Below, in pieces: positions 44,528 to 54,208 of a stretch of DNA of 64,000 nucleotides; the stretch's first letter is position 1; each line of letters starts with the position of its first letter. The notes beneath the pieces are model-generated. The model searched no databases. It saw only the letters and a list, made by a program, of their open reading frames with translations, and had not been told where the DNA came from. The position numbers and the translations under genes are program-made. Origin of the DNA: Pelotalea chapellei (GTDB lineage Bacteria; Desulfobacterota; Desulfuromonadia; Geobacterales; Pseudopelobacteraceae); assembly GCF_018531195.1 (NCBI RefSeq), contig NZ_JAHDYS010000010.1:123396-187395 (forward strand), written 5' to 3'.

Positions 44528-45708
44528 GCGCACTCCACCTCCCGATACACGCTCTCCAACCCTTCCGCCGCTCGAGACCAGGAAAAGTCTTCACTTATCA
44601 ACTGTTGACCATGCCGTCCCAGTTGCCTGGCTGCCTGGCGGTTTTCCAGCAGCGCCACCACGGCATCCGACATGCTTTCCGGCACAGCGGGATCGCAAAG
44701 CATTCCGGCCTGACCATGGCAGAGGTATTCACTTATCTGCCCCACCCGGTCTGCGACCACCGGCACGCCTGCCAGCAACAATTCAGTCAGCTTGGCTGGA
44801 CACTTGGAGCGGTTGACCAGGGTATCATCAAATGGGTAGATCGCCACATCTCCTGCCCTCAGATAGGCGGGCAGCTGCTCCGGTTCAATCCAGCCAGCCA
44901 TGATCAAGGCTGATGCGAAATCCAGCTTCCTGGCGGCCTCCAGCAACTGCTCCTCCTCATTGTTTCTTCCGCGCCCCACTACCAGCACTCGCACGCCGGG
45001 CACGCGTCGGACCACCGAGGCGAGGATGTGGTGCAACCGCTCTTGGGTGAATTCGAAGAAGCGGGTGTACAACAGAAGCAGCGGAGTTTCCGCAGACACG
45101 CCGAGCAGCGGCCTGATATCTGCAACTGCCGGGGATGGATCGATATTCACGCAGTTTGGCAGGTAGTGAACCCGTGCAGGGGGTGTTCCCTGGGCCCAGG
45201 CCAGGCTCTGTAGTGTTCGGCTTGCTACCGTCACCCTTGCTGCCCTTCGCAGCAGCCAGCGTTCCTGCAGGGCGAATACCAGGCGTTGAGCTCGGGAATA
45301 TCCCTGGGTCTCATTCATTCCGCCGCTCCCCTCCCAGTCGTCCGTGTCAACGACGAGGGGAGGGCGGGGCCCCGGCAGCAGGCAATGCAGCATGGCCGCC
45401 AGCCCGCCATACCCTTTGGGCTTGAACAGGTGGATCAGGTCCGGTGACTGATCGAGCATGGCCCTGAACATGCGTCCGGCCAGGACCAGTGTGTCCACGG
45501 CCGATGAACCGGGACCCAGGGCGACGTTAATCAGCCGCACACCTCTTACGGTTTCCTCCCGTCCCGAATCTTCGGGATTGGTGTAAGGGGGGGCAATGAT
45601 GGTCACCCGATGTCCCCGTTCCTGCAGAGCCACTGCCAAGGGCAGCATTCGTGCAATGACTGTCCCTTTGGGGCGGATGCCGAACGGTGCCAGGAAGACG
45701 ATGTTCAC
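44524..45708 (-). CDS. Family 4 glycosyltransferase
   Basis: This is a 394-residue GT-B enzyme. The N-terminal domain has APFGIRPKGTVIARMLPLAVALQERGH. The C-terminal GT1-type domain has LLLLYTRFFEFTQERL, VLVVGRGRN and the donor-binding segment LAGVPVVADRVGQISEYLCHGQAGML. Start GTG overlaps the upstream gene's stop by four bases. It probably adds one sugar to the surface polysaccharide; donor unknown. Confidence 0.88.
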   Translation of the reverse strand: MNIVFLAPFGIRPKGTVIARMLPLAVALQERGHRVTIIAPPYTNPEDSGREETVRGVRLINVALGPGSSAVDTLVLAGRMFRAMLDQSPDLIHLFKPKGYGGLAAMLHCLLPGPRPPLVVDTDDWEGSGGMNETQGYSRAQRLVFALQERWLLRRAARVTVASRTLQSLAWAQGTPPARVHYLPNCVNIDPSPAVADIRPLLGVSAETPLLLLYTRFFEFTQERLHHILASVVRRVPGVRVLVVGRGRNNEEEQLLEAARKLDFASALIMAGWIEPEQLPAYLRAGDVAIYPFDDTLVNRSKCPAKLTELLLAGVPVVADRVGQISEYLCHGQAGMLCDPAVPESMSDAVVALLENRQAARQLGRHGQQLISEDFSWSRAAEGLESVYREVECA

Positions 45709-46817
45709 GAGTTTCCCTCCTGCGGCTCTTTGTTAGCGCGACCGGTAACTAATTCCTCATACAGAGACATGAACTGAGATGCCCGCAGCTGCATGTTGAA
45801 ACGGCGCACTACCATTTCGCGCCCAGCCAGCCCCAAACGTCCTGCCAGTTCTTGGTCTGCCAGCAACAGGTCGATTCGCTGCGCCAGTATATTAACATCA
45901 CCAGTTGGGACCAGGAAACCGGTGATTCCGTCGCTGATGATTTCATCCATGCCGGCAATGTTGTTGGCAATCACCGGCAGGCCGTGGGATAGCGCCTCCA
46001 GCACCGAAATGCTCATGCACTCGTTCAGTGACGCGTGCACCAGTATGCTCGCCTGACCGAACACAACGGCGGCCTGATCCGTGGGGCCGGGAAAAAAGAC
46101 CCGACCCTCAAGCCCCAGTTCCCGGACCCTGCGCTGCAGTTGGCGGAAAAATCCTCGTGCTGACAGGCCTACGGTGCCGTACAGGTGAAGCTCTACCTTT
46201 CTGTTAGTCAGCAGTGCCAGGGCCTCCACCAGCAGATCCTGTCCTTTATTGCGGTTGATGCTCCCCAGCATGACCAATCGTGGCGGGCCATTCGTTTCCC
46301 GCGTCCGTGGCTCGGGCGGCAGTATCACCGCATTGGAAATCACCCTGGTTTTTCGGCTGCGCAGCGAGGAAAAGTGTTGTTGGCCGTTATTGGCACAAAA
46401 AACCACGCAGTCGGCCCCGCGGGCAGCCAGTTTCAACAGGAGTCCCCAACGCCCCGGTTTTTCATGCAGGTGCAGGATTATGGGTGTCCTGAAGCAGGAG
46501 ACTACCAGGGCGGAAAAGGCCAATGTGCAACTATTGACATGAACCACGTCAACGCTCTTCAGGTGCAACGGCAACAGCAGGTTGAACATAAAGCGGTTAA
46601 TCCGCCACAGCAGGGGCCAGCGTTTACCGAAGTGGGTCACAGCAATGCCCTGTTCCCGCAGGTCGCGGGCATAGGCCCCGTCATAGGCAAAGAGTACCTC
46701 GGGCGTCACCCGCTGCGGATCAAGGCAGCGGACGAGGCTGCAAATGACCGCCGGAACGCCGCTGCGTCGTGAGTCATGCAGCAGGTAGAGCACCCGCAGG
46801 GGGACGTTACAGGCCAT
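45705..46817 (-). CDS. Family 4 glycosyltransferase
   Basis: This is a 370-residue GT-B enzyme. The C-terminal domain contains RLVMLGSINRNKGQDLLVEAL, LHLYGTVGLSARGF, VFFPGPTDQAAVVF and the E-x7-E like NECMSISVLEALSHGLPVIA. The N-terminus has the HDSRRSGVPAVICSLVR motif. It is coupled by overlap to the next gene and is the last gene before an AT-rich gap of 200 bp, so a separate transcript start in the gap is possible. Confidence 0.9.
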   Translation of the reverse strand: MACNVPLRVLYLLHDSRRSGVPAVICSLVRCLDPQRVTPEVLFAYDGAYARDLREQGIAVTHFGKRWPLLWRINRFMFNLLLPLHLKSVDVVHVNSCTLAFSALVVSCFRTPIILHLHEKPGRWGLLLKLAARGADCVVFCANNGQQHFSSLRSRKTRVISNAVILPPEPRTRETNGPPRLVMLGSINRNKGQDLLVEALALLTNRKVELHLYGTVGLSARGFFRQLQRRVRELGLEGRVFFPGPTDQAAVVFGQASILVHASLNECMSISVLEALSHGLPVIANNIAGMDEIISDGITGFLVPTGDVNILAQRIDLLLADQELAGRLGLAGREMVVRRFNMQLRASQFMSLYEELVTGRANKEPQEGNS

Positions 46818-47017
46818 TGTACAGCCAGTATGATTGGGCAGGAGGTGCTGACGGAATTGACTGCAAAGCTGGATTCGCCATGAAATTTTCGGCCTTTATA
46901 GTTGATGCTTTTAACAAAAAAAAATCAAGTAAGGACATTGAATCATCTCCTTTAGTAATCCAGCTTTGTTATTGATTTGAAAGAAAAATGTGAAGTTGTT
47001 TGCCTGCGCTTTGCTGG
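46818..47017. other. AT-rich intergenic gap within polysaccharide cluster
   Basis: This 200-bp stretch is strikingly AT-rich compared with the flanking GC-rich glycosyltransferase genes. I see no gene. It may hold an internal promoter or mark a recombination boundary. Confidence 0.45.
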
Positions 47018-47935
47018 CTAGATGGGGTAGTGACATCGTAACTTTGCTAATATTAAATACAGAATAGAATAAAGCTTTATCTTGATTCGATGTGATTTAA
47101 TCCCAATGGTTAAATAATATTTGCTGTCACTAAACTGTTTGAGATGATTTTTAGCAATTCCTATCTTGTAGGCTAATAGAATTTCCGCCTCTTTCCGATC
47201 GGTTCCATGCAGGCGGCAAAGATATTTGTCTGACAAGGCAAGCTCACTTGTAATATATTTTTCAGACATTCCCGAGATGTTCTCGTCATCTGCCCAGTAA
47301 GCACCCAACGGTTCGGACAGGAAATGAAATCGCTCAGTTTTTAGGGCAAGCCTCAGCCAGAGGTCGTAATCTTCAATGGCTATGAATGTTTTATCTTCAA
47401 TGAAACCACCGCTGGTTGCCAACAGATCACGTCGCACACAGACACTGGAGGTGATGAGAGCATTGCCACGTGTCATGAGATCTACAAAGGCGGGGACTGT
47501 GACTTGACGGCTTTTTTTTCTTCTGAGGCGTTTTCCGCCGGGAGAATAGACATCGCAGGCATGATAAACAACATCGTTATGATTGGTCAGTGGGAGGATT
47601 TTCTCCAGTTTGGCGGGATACCACCAGTCGTCGGAGTCGAGAAAACAAATCCACACTCCTTGAGCTGCTTTTATGCCATTGTTCCGAGGTTTGGCGGGGC
47701 CGCCCCAGTTGGGTTCCCACAGATGGCGGACGTTGATTCTTTCTGCAGCTGCAGACACCACTTTGGCAGTGTCGTCTGTGGAACCATCATCGCAGATGAG
47801 AACTTCAAAATTTTGGAAGGTCTGATTCGCTAAAGAGTCAAGAGCTCTTTGAAGTTTTTTGGCCCGATTGTATGTTGAAATAACGACAGAAAAAAAAGGT
47901 CCTGTCGCAATATCAGATTGGCTTGGTTCGCCCAT
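47018..47935 (-). CDS. Family 2 glycosyltransferase
   Basis: This is a 305-residue GT2 enzyme: FFSVVISTYNRAKKLQRALDSL, VLICDDGSTDDT and WICFLDSDDWW (DxD) are in the first 110 residues. The last 60 residues are AT-rich in coding DNA and Lys/Ile/Leu-rich in protein, which suggests a different origin from its neighbours. It starts right after the stop of the CgeB-like gene. Confidence 0.9.
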   Translation of the reverse strand: MGEPSQSDIATGPFFSVVISTYNRAKKLQRALDSLANQTFQNFEVLICDDGSTDDTAKVVSAAAERINVRHLWEPNWGGPAKPRNNGIKAAQGVWICFLDSDDWWYPAKLEKILPLTNHNDVVYHACDVYSPGGKRLRRKKSRQVTVPAFVDLMTRGNALITSSVCVRRDLLATSGGFIEDKTFIAIEDYDLWLRLALKTERFHFLSEPLGAYWADDENISGMSEKYITSELALSDKYLCRLHGTDRKEAEILLAYKIGIAKNHLKQFSDSKYYLTIGIKSHRIKIKLYSILYLILAKLRCHYPI

Positions 47936-49102
47936 TCAGGCTATCTCCTGTAATGCTGCAGCAAGACGTTTTTGCCAGGTATGATCTCGCAGGCAGCGTT
48001 CATGACCCGCCCGGCGGATTTTTTCTCGTTCAGTTTCATGCTTCAAGAAATAGCGAATCTTGTCAGCCAAATCTTCTGGACCATGATAACAAACGATCTC
48101 TTGTCCTATCCGGTAGAACTCTTCCAGTTCCTCCATGTATTCCACCATATAAAATCCACCACTCATCGGTACTTCAAAATCCCTCAGTCTTACCTGGAGA
48201 ATTCGCTCCCCGGTGTGATGAGTGCTGCCGCAGGATGAAAAACCGAGATTGATTTTGGATCGGCTGTACATCTGGACCATCTCCTCGTCACTGAGCAATC
48301 CACGTATGATTTCGGGGGGCAATACCGTAGCAGAAATCAAAGGTTGCACTTCTCTCGCCCGATCGTTAAAGAGACGATTCAGGCGGCGACCAGCAATTAA
48401 CCATCCCTCTCTCGTCAGCAGTTTGCGGCCGACCCGTGCGGCCTGCAATCCGCGATTAGCAACCCCGGAAGCATATTTTTCCCACCCATACCCCCAGACC
48501 TGCACATCGATCCCCTGTGCCAGCAGATAATGGATATACCCCGGGCGTTCACCGTAGGCCTGACCAACGAAGGTGACATCAAACTCCTGCTTTAGATCAA
48601 ACGGCCGGTAAATATTCGGATTAGCTGCCTCCTGGCAATATATGGGCCTGGCTCCCAGAGTTCGGTAATCATCTAGTCTGAATTTTTCCGGCACCAGGCA
48701 CCAGTCGTAATGAGGTGAAATCTCCGACACCAGGTGGAGCTGATAGGAACCATTGCAATACCAGTTAACAGTTTTGATTCCCATTGCCCTGATTTCGTCT
48801 ATCGTCTCAGGAAAGATGCATGCGTCATAGAAATAACTGAAAAAGAGATCGATAGGCTTGGTGGCATGTGCTGCTTTGAGTTGACGGAGCAATTCTTTTG
48901 TGACCAGGGGGCGATTGCGACTTATGAATGCACGCTGAGTAGGCATTGAAGGATCTACATTGCGGAACGTCTCCCGTAGATCGTAGTCAAATTCCACCAC
49001 CTCGTGCCCCAGGTCAACAAGTGGCAGGTAGAGGTTGTTCCTCCAAAGATTGGAAGAAAAGATAGGATTGGGGCTGGTTTCAGAGGCGTAAAAAATACGC
49101 AT
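47936..49102 (-). CDS. CgeB-like glycosyltransferase (GT1-type)
   Basis: This protein of about 388 residues is similar in layout to spore-maturation CgeB and related glycosyltransferases (WNRG-type N-terminal segment MRIFYASETSPNPIFSSNLW; FDVTFVGQAYGERPGYI; SKINLGFSSCG; RLRDFEVPMSGGFYMVEY near the donor site). ATG49102 has AAGGA about 10 bp upstream; an in-frame TTG at 49120 overlaps the preceding stop. Sugar specificity unknown. Confidence 0.8.
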   Translation of the reverse strand: MRIFYASETSPNPIFSSNLWRNNLYLPLVDLGHEVVEFDYDLRETFRNVDPSMPTQRAFISRNRPLVTKELLRQLKAAHATKPIDLFFSYFYDACIFPETIDEIRAMGIKTVNWYCNGSYQLHLVSEISPHYDWCLVPEKFRLDDYRTLGARPIYCQEAANPNIYRPFDLKQEFDVTFVGQAYGERPGYIHYLLAQGIDVQVWGYGWEKYASGVANRGLQAARVGRKLLTREGWLIAGRRLNRLFNDRAREVQPLISATVLPPEIIRGLLSDEEMVQMYSRSKINLGFSSCGSTHHTGERILQVRLRDFEVPMSGGFYMVEYMEELEEFYRIGQEIVCYHGPEDLADKIRYFLKHETEREKIRRAGHERCLRDHTWQKRLAAALQEIA

Positions 49103-49116
49103 GGGGACGTTTTCCT

Positions 49117-49866
49117 TCAAGAGATAGTTTTTTTAAACCAGAAACAGCCGCAGCCATACTTCTGTTCGGCCACTAATGCTTGTGGTGCGTGTCGAAGTAA
49201 CCCGCCATTGTCTGGGATCAGGGAAAATTCTACCAGGGATAAGCCGGTAAAGTATTCAATCACCTGCTGATAAGAGTAGATACGATGGGCATTGTACATG
49301 ATGCGTGGGGTGCCGACCGGTACCACGAAGAGCAGCAATCCGCCCGGAGCAAGTACACGCTTCAGTTCTGCCATCGCCTTGAGATCACCCTGGGGATCAA
49401 GGGGATCCCCGTATCTTCCCAGACCGACGTGCTCAACAACATGCATACAGGAGATGGAGGGGATGCTTTCGTCCTGAAATGGCAGCGCGAGCAGATCCGC
49501 CGGTTTTGAACTCAGATTGCTCAGGTTCAGCTCTGCTGGCCGGTAATCATAAAAGGTTACCGGTACGAAGGCTGAGATAATCGTGCAAAAACTGAGGGAG
49601 GAAGAAATATCCACGTGATGTGCAGGTGCGGTTTCTGCAATTATCCGCGCGGCCCAGGCGGGATGATAGATGTAGTGGCGGTCAAAACTGGTGCCAGTGG
49701 TCCTGTCGTCCAGGCAGGGATACAGGTCGCGCCACCCCATGGTGAAGCGGCGGGGATACGTGCGCGACATGCGTCGGAAGCTGATGACTTCGCCCATGAA
49801 ATTTATCGATCTCCACAGGCGTCGGAGCATCCGGGCAATATTGATTAATGGGGTCATGGCGTGCAT
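49117..49866 (-). CDS. DUF268-like/SAM methyltransferase-like protein
   Basis: This is a 249-residue protein. The middle and end match the DUF268 type: HVDISSSLSFCTIISAFVPVTFYDYRP, LPFQDESIPSISCMHVVEHVGLGRYGDPLDPQGD, and LKRVLAPGGLLLFVVPVG. The pattern is that of a methyltransferase-like fold with a changed SAM loop. It sits among glycosyltransferases and may methylate a sugar or a lipid-linked intermediate. Activity is not certain. Confidence 0.75.
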   Translation of the reverse strand: MHAMTPLINIARMLRRLWRSINFMGEVISFRRMSRTYPRRFTMGWRDLYPCLDDRTTGTSFDRHYIYHPAWAARIIAETAPAHHVDISSSLSFCTIISAFVPVTFYDYRPAELNLSNLSSKPADLLALPFQDESIPSISCMHVVEHVGLGRYGDPLDPQGDLKAMAELKRVLAPGGLLLFVVPVGTPRIMYNAHRIYSYQQVIEYFTGLSLVEFSLIPDNGGLLRHAPQALVAEQKYGCGCFWFKKTIS

Positions 49867-49885
49867 GCCTTTCGAGTAGTCACTG

Positions 49886-51091
49886 TCACTCCTTTACTGC
49901 TGCAGCCAGCCGGTCCGGTGTGGTCCGGCCGAAGGAGCCGAAATACCGCTTCAGAGCCAGGAAGCGTTTTTCGAAGGCATGCCAGGTGAACAGGGCGGCA
50001 GCCAGGGAGATGCAGGTGCTCACGCTGAACAGCAGCAGTATCCAGGCCAATCCCGACTCCTGGGGTATCCCCAGCTGCGTCAGCCCCCAGCGCGCCAGCA
50101 GGATGGCGGGAATGTGAAACAGGTATATGGCATAGCTGTATTTGCCGAAGCAGCGGCACCAGCTGTTGTCGAACAGTTTGACGAACCTTCCGGTCCGGGG
50201 CAGGAACATGACCAGATTGACCACGCTTCCGAAAAGGCCGGCAAGGACCGTGTAGCCCAGTGTCTCGTAGAACGGTAGCCGCAGGTATTTTCCTGCCAGG
50301 AAACCGGCAATGAACAGCCCGAGAAAAAGTGTGAACACGTTCCACTTCTGCTTGTCAAAAACGATTTTCCAGCGCTGATCCAGCAGGGCAGCCGCCAGCA
50401 GGGCACCAGCCAGGATCGAGTCCATGCGGCAGAAGGTAAAGACATAGGTGATGGAAGACAGGGGAGGTCCGTATGTCAGGAAGGCGAAACGGACGCATAT
50501 GGCCCCCGCAATCAGTGCCAGACTAAGGCGCAACAGGCGCTTTCCGGTGAAGAAAAACACAACCGTTGGCCACACCAGGTAGAAGTGCTCCTCCACCGCC
50601 AGGGACCAGGTGGGAGCCAGCAGCAGTTGCGGTATGGAGTGCAGATCGAGCGGAGGCTGGACCATCATGTTCTGGGCGTAAAAGAGGTAGGTGATTTTGG
50701 CGAAGCCCACCGTCTGTTTATACATTTCGTCAAAATCGGGCATCATCAGCGGGAGCAGGTACAGCATGGCGGGAATGACCAGGTAGTACAGCGGAAAGAT
50801 CCGCAGGCAACGCCTGGCGTAGAAGTTGCCGAAGTAGTGCTCGTCGTCCCGGGTAGACAGCAGTATCCCCGTAATCAGAAAACCGGACAGCACAAAGAAC
50901 AGATCGACCCCCACCCATCCCATCCCCAGCAGATTGGCCGCCTTCCGCGAAATCAGATCAGCCGGCTTGGGGGATAGCATAACCGTGTGGTTGATGATGA
51001 CCAGCAGGATTGCCCAGCCGCGTATCCCATCCAACGCAGGGATGTGGCTGCCGAGAGCGGTTATGTATTGATGTGGTGAACTGTGCTTCAA
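49886..51091 (-). CDS. Membrane acyltransferase of the OafA/YrhL family
   Basis: This is a 401-residue protein with about ten membrane helices. The N-terminal PALDGIRGWAILLVIINHTVM carries the conserved Asp-Gly-x-Arg and the active His of acyltransferase family 3, followed by VDLFFVLSGFLITG. Members add acetyl or other acyl groups to O-antigen or exopolysaccharide sugars. Start TTG at 51091 with GGCGGA upstream. It follows the flippase gene by 14 bp. Confidence 0.9.
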   Translation of the reverse strand: MKHSSPHQYITALGSHIPALDGIRGWAILLVIINHTVMLSPKPADLISRKAANLLGMGWVGVDLFFVLSGFLITGILLSTRDDEHYFGNFYARRCLRIFPLYYLVIPAMLYLLPLMMPDFDEMYKQTVGFAKITYLFYAQNMMVQPPLDLHSIPQLLLAPTWSLAVEEHFYLVWPTVVFFFTGKRLLRLSLALIAGAICVRFAFLTYGPPLSSITYVFTFCRMDSILAGALLAAALLDQRWKIVFDKQKWNVFTLFLGLFIAGFLAGKYLRLPFYETLGYTVLAGLFGSVVNLVMFLPRTGRFVKLFDNSWCRCFGKYSYAIYLFHIPAILLARWGLTQLGIPQESGLAWILLLFSVSTCISLAAALFTWHAFEKRFLALKRYFGSFGRTTPDRLAAAVKE

Positions 51092-51105
51092 GTGATGTCC
51101 GCCTA

Positions 51106-52461
51106 TTACCGGGAAGGGGTCGGTCCGGCCCCGAATTCAAGCCGGATGGTGGTGTTGACATAGTACACAAGGGCTATGTAGATCAGCGATGAGATGCACA
51201 GAGCTGCGGCAACTCCTTCAATGCCGTGGGACAGTGCCAGAAAATATGCCATCACCAGGAAGGAAGCGGCCTGCAGCCCCTTCGGGAGCATATAGATATT
51301 GGGGCAGTTGCTGTAGATCCCTTTCAAAGCCATAACCTGACCGATATTGAATAATGAGAGCCCCAGCATGACGATCCAGAGCACATGGTGATGTTCGGCA
51401 AATACTTCCATGGTGAGCAGCGTGATGAGCGGTTTGCCCAGCAACCAGGCCAGGATGATCATGACCGCCATGGCCGCCCCTGAAAACAGTATCGTGTGCG
51501 ATACGAGCGTTTCGCTCTGTCGCACCTGCTCGGGTGAGGATAATGCTCCGGCCTTTTCAAATATGATCGGTACCATCAGCTGGTTCACCAGTGCAAACAG
51601 CAGGTTGACCGGAGAGCTGGCAATGGCGTAGATAGCCGCGTAGATACCCAGGGCATTTTCGCCTGATATGTACTGGATGACCCAGCGGTCGGCGTACATG
51701 CTTACTGCGGCGAAGCCTGCAAAAAAAACGAAAGGGGCGGCATAGCGCAGAAATTCCCGCCGACAGGCCCGCACCGCATCCGGGTCGTGCGGCATGTGCT
51801 CCAGGGCCTGGCGTATCTCAGGATTTTTCCGGGCAAAGATCGCCTGGGAGCATGTAATCAGCAGCGTTCCGAGAGCATAGCCCAGCAGGGCCATATGACC
51901 GCTTTTCCCGGCTATATGAAGTAGCAGGATCGACAGTCCGGTACGCAGCCAGACATCGGCCCCCTGATGCAAGGCCACTATCCGGCGCTGGCGCAGGGCA
52001 TTCTGAGCTGCGATGAAAGAGGCATTCACACCCCCGGCTACACCGTAAAGGATGGCGACGCCTGCTATCAGTGCCCATGGTGATTCGAAAGTCCGGAGCA
52101 CCAGCACCGTGATGCCGGCCAGCAGGAGCAGGGTCCCTCCCAGGACGAGGTGTCCTTTGCGGAGAACGGCGCAGTACACCGGCAACAGGTTACGCTCCCG
52201 ATACACCGTGTAAAATCGGGCCACCACATTGGCGAGGGGGCCGTAAATGTACATATTGAACAATCCGGCAATGGTGAGACCCAGAGCCAGTTGACCATAT
52301 CCTTTTGGCCCCATCAGTGTCGTCAGTACTTTGATGCCAATGAAACTGCCGGTAAAACCGAGAAACTGACCCAGAAGCACCCAGGCCATTTCGTGCCTGA
52401 ATTTCAGGAAACGCTCAAACAGCATGCCGGCAACCATGGGGATGTGCAGTAACGGCAACAC
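51106..52461 (-). CDS. Polysaccharide flippase (Wzx-like, MOP superfamily)
   Basis: This is a 451-residue protein with 12-14 hydrophobic segments in the MOP-flippase arrangement (FTGSFIGIKVLTTLMGPKGYGQLALGLTIAGLF at the N-terminus). It would export lipid-linked repeat units across the inner membrane. Start GTG at 52461 is uncertain; in-frame ATGs at 52437 and 52425 are possible. It lies between GDP-fucose synthase and acyltransferase in the same transcript direction. Confidence 0.85.
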   Translation of the reverse strand: MLPLLHIPMVAGMLFERFLKFRHEMAWVLLGQFLGFTGSFIGIKVLTTLMGPKGYGQLALGLTIAGLFNMYIYGPLANVVARFYTVYRERNLLPVYCAVLRKGHLVLGGTLLLLAGITVLVLRTFESPWALIAGVAILYGVAGGVNASFIAAQNALRQRRIVALHQGADVWLRTGLSILLLHIAGKSGHMALLGYALGTLLITCSQAIFARKNPEIRQALEHMPHDPDAVRACRREFLRYAAPFVFFAGFAAVSMYADRWVIQYISGENALGIYAAIYAIASSPVNLLFALVNQLMVPIIFEKAGALSSPEQVRQSETLVSHTILFSGAAMAVMIILAWLLGKPLITLLTMEVFAEHHHVLWIVMLGLSLFNIGQVMALKGIYSNCPNIYMLPKGLQAASFLVMAYFLALSHGIEGVAAALCISSLIYIALVYYVNTTIRLEFGAGPTPSR

Positions 52462-52528
52462 CTGAAAGGGGGCGTAAGTAGGGGGTTGAGGAACCAGAAT
52501 GATTACGGAGAGTGCAGGTCACGAACGA

Positions 52529-53506
52529 TTATTCTCCTTCGGTGAACCAGCGGTAAGTGGCCACTATCCCGTCCTGCAGACTGGTTTTGTGCATCCACCC
52601 CAGGGCATGAAGCCGTGAGGAGTCGGCTAGTTTGCGCGGAGTACCATCCGGCTTGGAGGTATCGAATATCATTTCACCCTTAAAACCAGTTGCTTTCTTC
52701 ACCAGCAACGCCAGATCTCCAATACTGACTTCCTGGCCGGAGCCGACATTGATCAAAGCAGGCGGACCGGGGACCAGGGACCGGGGACTGGGGGAGATCA
52801 GGTCATCAAAAAGCTCATTTGGCAGGTTCATCAGGAACAGGCAGGCCTCTGCCAGGTCATCCACGTGCAGAAATTCACGTAGCGGTGATCCAGTGCCCCA
52901 GACGGTGACAGAAGGCGAACCGGCTAGCTTTGCCTCGTGGAATTTCCTGATCAGGGCCGGCAGGACGTGGGATTTTTCCAGGTCGAAGTTGTCGTTCGGG
53001 CCGTAAAGATTATTGGGCATGGCTGCCAGAAATTTTGTGCCGTACTGTTTGTTGTAGGAGCGGCACTGGTAAATTCCGGCGATTTTGGCGATGGCGTAGG
53101 CGTCGTTGCTCTCTTCCAGTGGGCTGGTCAGGAGATGTTCCTCCCGGATCGGCTGGGGGGCGAACTTGGGATAGATGCAGGTGCTGCCCAGGAATAGCAG
53201 CCGCTTGACGCCGTTTTTCCAGGCCTGATGAATGACGTTGGTCTGGATCTGCAGGTTGTCGTAAATGAACTCGGCCGGATAGGTGCTGTTGGCCATGATG
53301 CCGCCCACCTTGGCCGCAGACAGAAAGACGTACTCAGGTTGTTCCGCCTGAAAAAAAGCCTCAACGCTGGATTGGCAGCGCAGGTCAAGTTCGCTGTGTG
53401 TCCTCAGGATCAGGTTGTCATAGCCTTCTGCTTGCAGTTTGCGGACAAGGGCCGATCCGACCATGCCGCGATGCCCGGCCACGAAAATTTTTGCGTGCTT
53501 ATCCAT
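52529..53506 (-). CDS. fcl: GDP-L-fucose synthase
   Basis: This is a 325-residue extended SDR that makes GDP-L-fucose from GDP-4-keto-6-deoxymannose. Seen are [14 protein letters not shown], the [18 protein letters not shown] segment with SxC, and YAIAKIAG (YxxxK); KPDGTPRKL near the end is specific for the family. ATG53506 has GGGGAGAA upstream. An unusual insert [13 protein letters not shown] lies before INVGSG and is encoded by a GC-rich repeat (52763-52793). The start overlaps the end of the regulator gene. Confidence 0.93.
   Translation of the reverse strand: MDKHAKIFVAGHRGMVGSALVRKLQAEGYDNLILRTHSELDLRCQSSVEAFFQAEQPEYVFLSAAKVGGIMANSTYPAEFIYDNLQIQTNVIHQAWKNGVKRLLFLGSTCIYPKFAPQPIREEHLLTSPLEESNDAYAIAKIAGIYQCRSYNKQYGTKFLAAMPNNLYGPNDNFDLEKSHVLPALIRKFHEAKLAGSPSVTVWGTGSPLREFLHVDDLAEACLFLMNLPNELFDDLISPSPRSLVPGPPALINVGSGQEVSIGDLALLVKKATGFKGEMIFDTSKPDGTPRKLADSSRLHALGWMHKTSLQDGIVATYRWFTEGE
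52763..52793. repeat. Short GGGACC-type tandem repeat inside fcl
   Basis: GGACCGGGGACC and AGGGACCGGGGACT are near-repeats of one unit. The stretch encodes a Pro-rich insert absent from the E. coli enzyme as I remember it, and it keeps the frame. Confidence 0.6.
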
Positions 53507-54155
53507 GTTGCAGTTTCTCCCCACTATAATTTCCGGTTTCGGATGGTTTTGCCCCAAAATTAGGACAGATGATCGTCTCGTCGCTTGCACCCAGATCGTG
53601 TAATTGAATTTTGAGCTGCTGTGCCCGTTTCAGGGAGGTGATAACAATCGGACAGCCACCAGCCTGTATTCCCCGTCGCAGGTCTATTACCCGACGGCCC
53701 ATGAACTGGCTGTCGATGCTGCAGTCATCCATGACCTCGTTCAGCTCCAGGCCCGCTTCCTGCAGTGAGAGCCAGGCGATCTCGGCAACTTCGTCAACAC
53801 CGCAAAAGGAAATGCGGGTGATGTTGCGGTCGGCCAATTTCTGGAAGAGCTGCAGGTAGTCCTGACGTGTAACGGTGTACAGATTGGTGAAATAATGGAC
53901 ATGCTGGTAGGCAAGGCGACCCTTCTCAGCCAAGCCTTGTGGGGTCAGCAGATAGGCGTACCGATTATGGGGGTAGTTTTTGATGCGAATGTAGCCTTTG
54001 GCTATGAAATTCTTGATATAGGAGTTGACCAGTCCCAGTGCGATTCCCAGGCGTTTGGCCAGCTCGCGCTGGGAAACCGGTTGTTCGTCGGCAACTTCGG
54101 AGAGTAATTGAAAAGCTTTGATATCATCCTGGTTGCCGTGACAGTGATTGTTCAT
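53499..54155 (-). CDS. EPS-associated MarR-type winged-helix regulator
   Basis: This is a 218-residue protein. Residues 12-85 form a winged helix ([46 protein letters not shown] with the wing [14 protein letters not shown]), as in EPS-associated MarR-family regulators. The C-terminal 120 residues form an extra alpha/beta domain ([37 protein letters not shown]), possibly ligand-binding. It is the first gene of the reverse-strand polysaccharide operon. A palindrome and promoter overlap its start. Confidence 0.87.
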   Translation of the reverse strand: MNNHCHGNQDDIKAFQLLSEVADEQPVSQRELAKRLGIALGLVNSYIKNFIAKGYIRIKNYPHNRYAYLLTPQGLAEKGRLAYQHVHYFTNLYTVTRQDYLQLFQKLADRNITRISFCGVDEVAEIAWLSLQEAGLELNEVMDDCSIDSQFMGRRVIDLRRGIQAGGCPIVITSLKRAQQLKIQLHDLGASDETIICPNFGAKPSETGNYSGEKLQHG

Positions 54156-54167
54156 ATGGTGAACAAT
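54147..54167 (-). promoter_or_regulatory. Palindromic operator candidate at regulator start
   Basis: ATTGTTCA-N5-TGAACAAT is a perfect 8-bp inverted repeat that covers the ATG of the MarR-like regulator and the -10 box of the predicted promoter. Its size and place fit autoregulation by a dimeric winged-helix protein. Confidence 0.6.
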
Positions 54168-54191
54168 AGGTCATTTATGCCTTTGAATCAA
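54163..54191 (-). promoter_or_regulatory. Candidate promoter of polysaccharide operon, possibly leaderless
   Basis: Read on the reverse strand, TTGATT is followed after 17 bp by TATTGT, seven bases before the ATG at 54155. No ribosome site is visible, so the transcript may begin at or near the start codon. Confidence 0.4.
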
Positions 54192-54208
54192 GCTGTTTAT
54201 CCGGTTTT

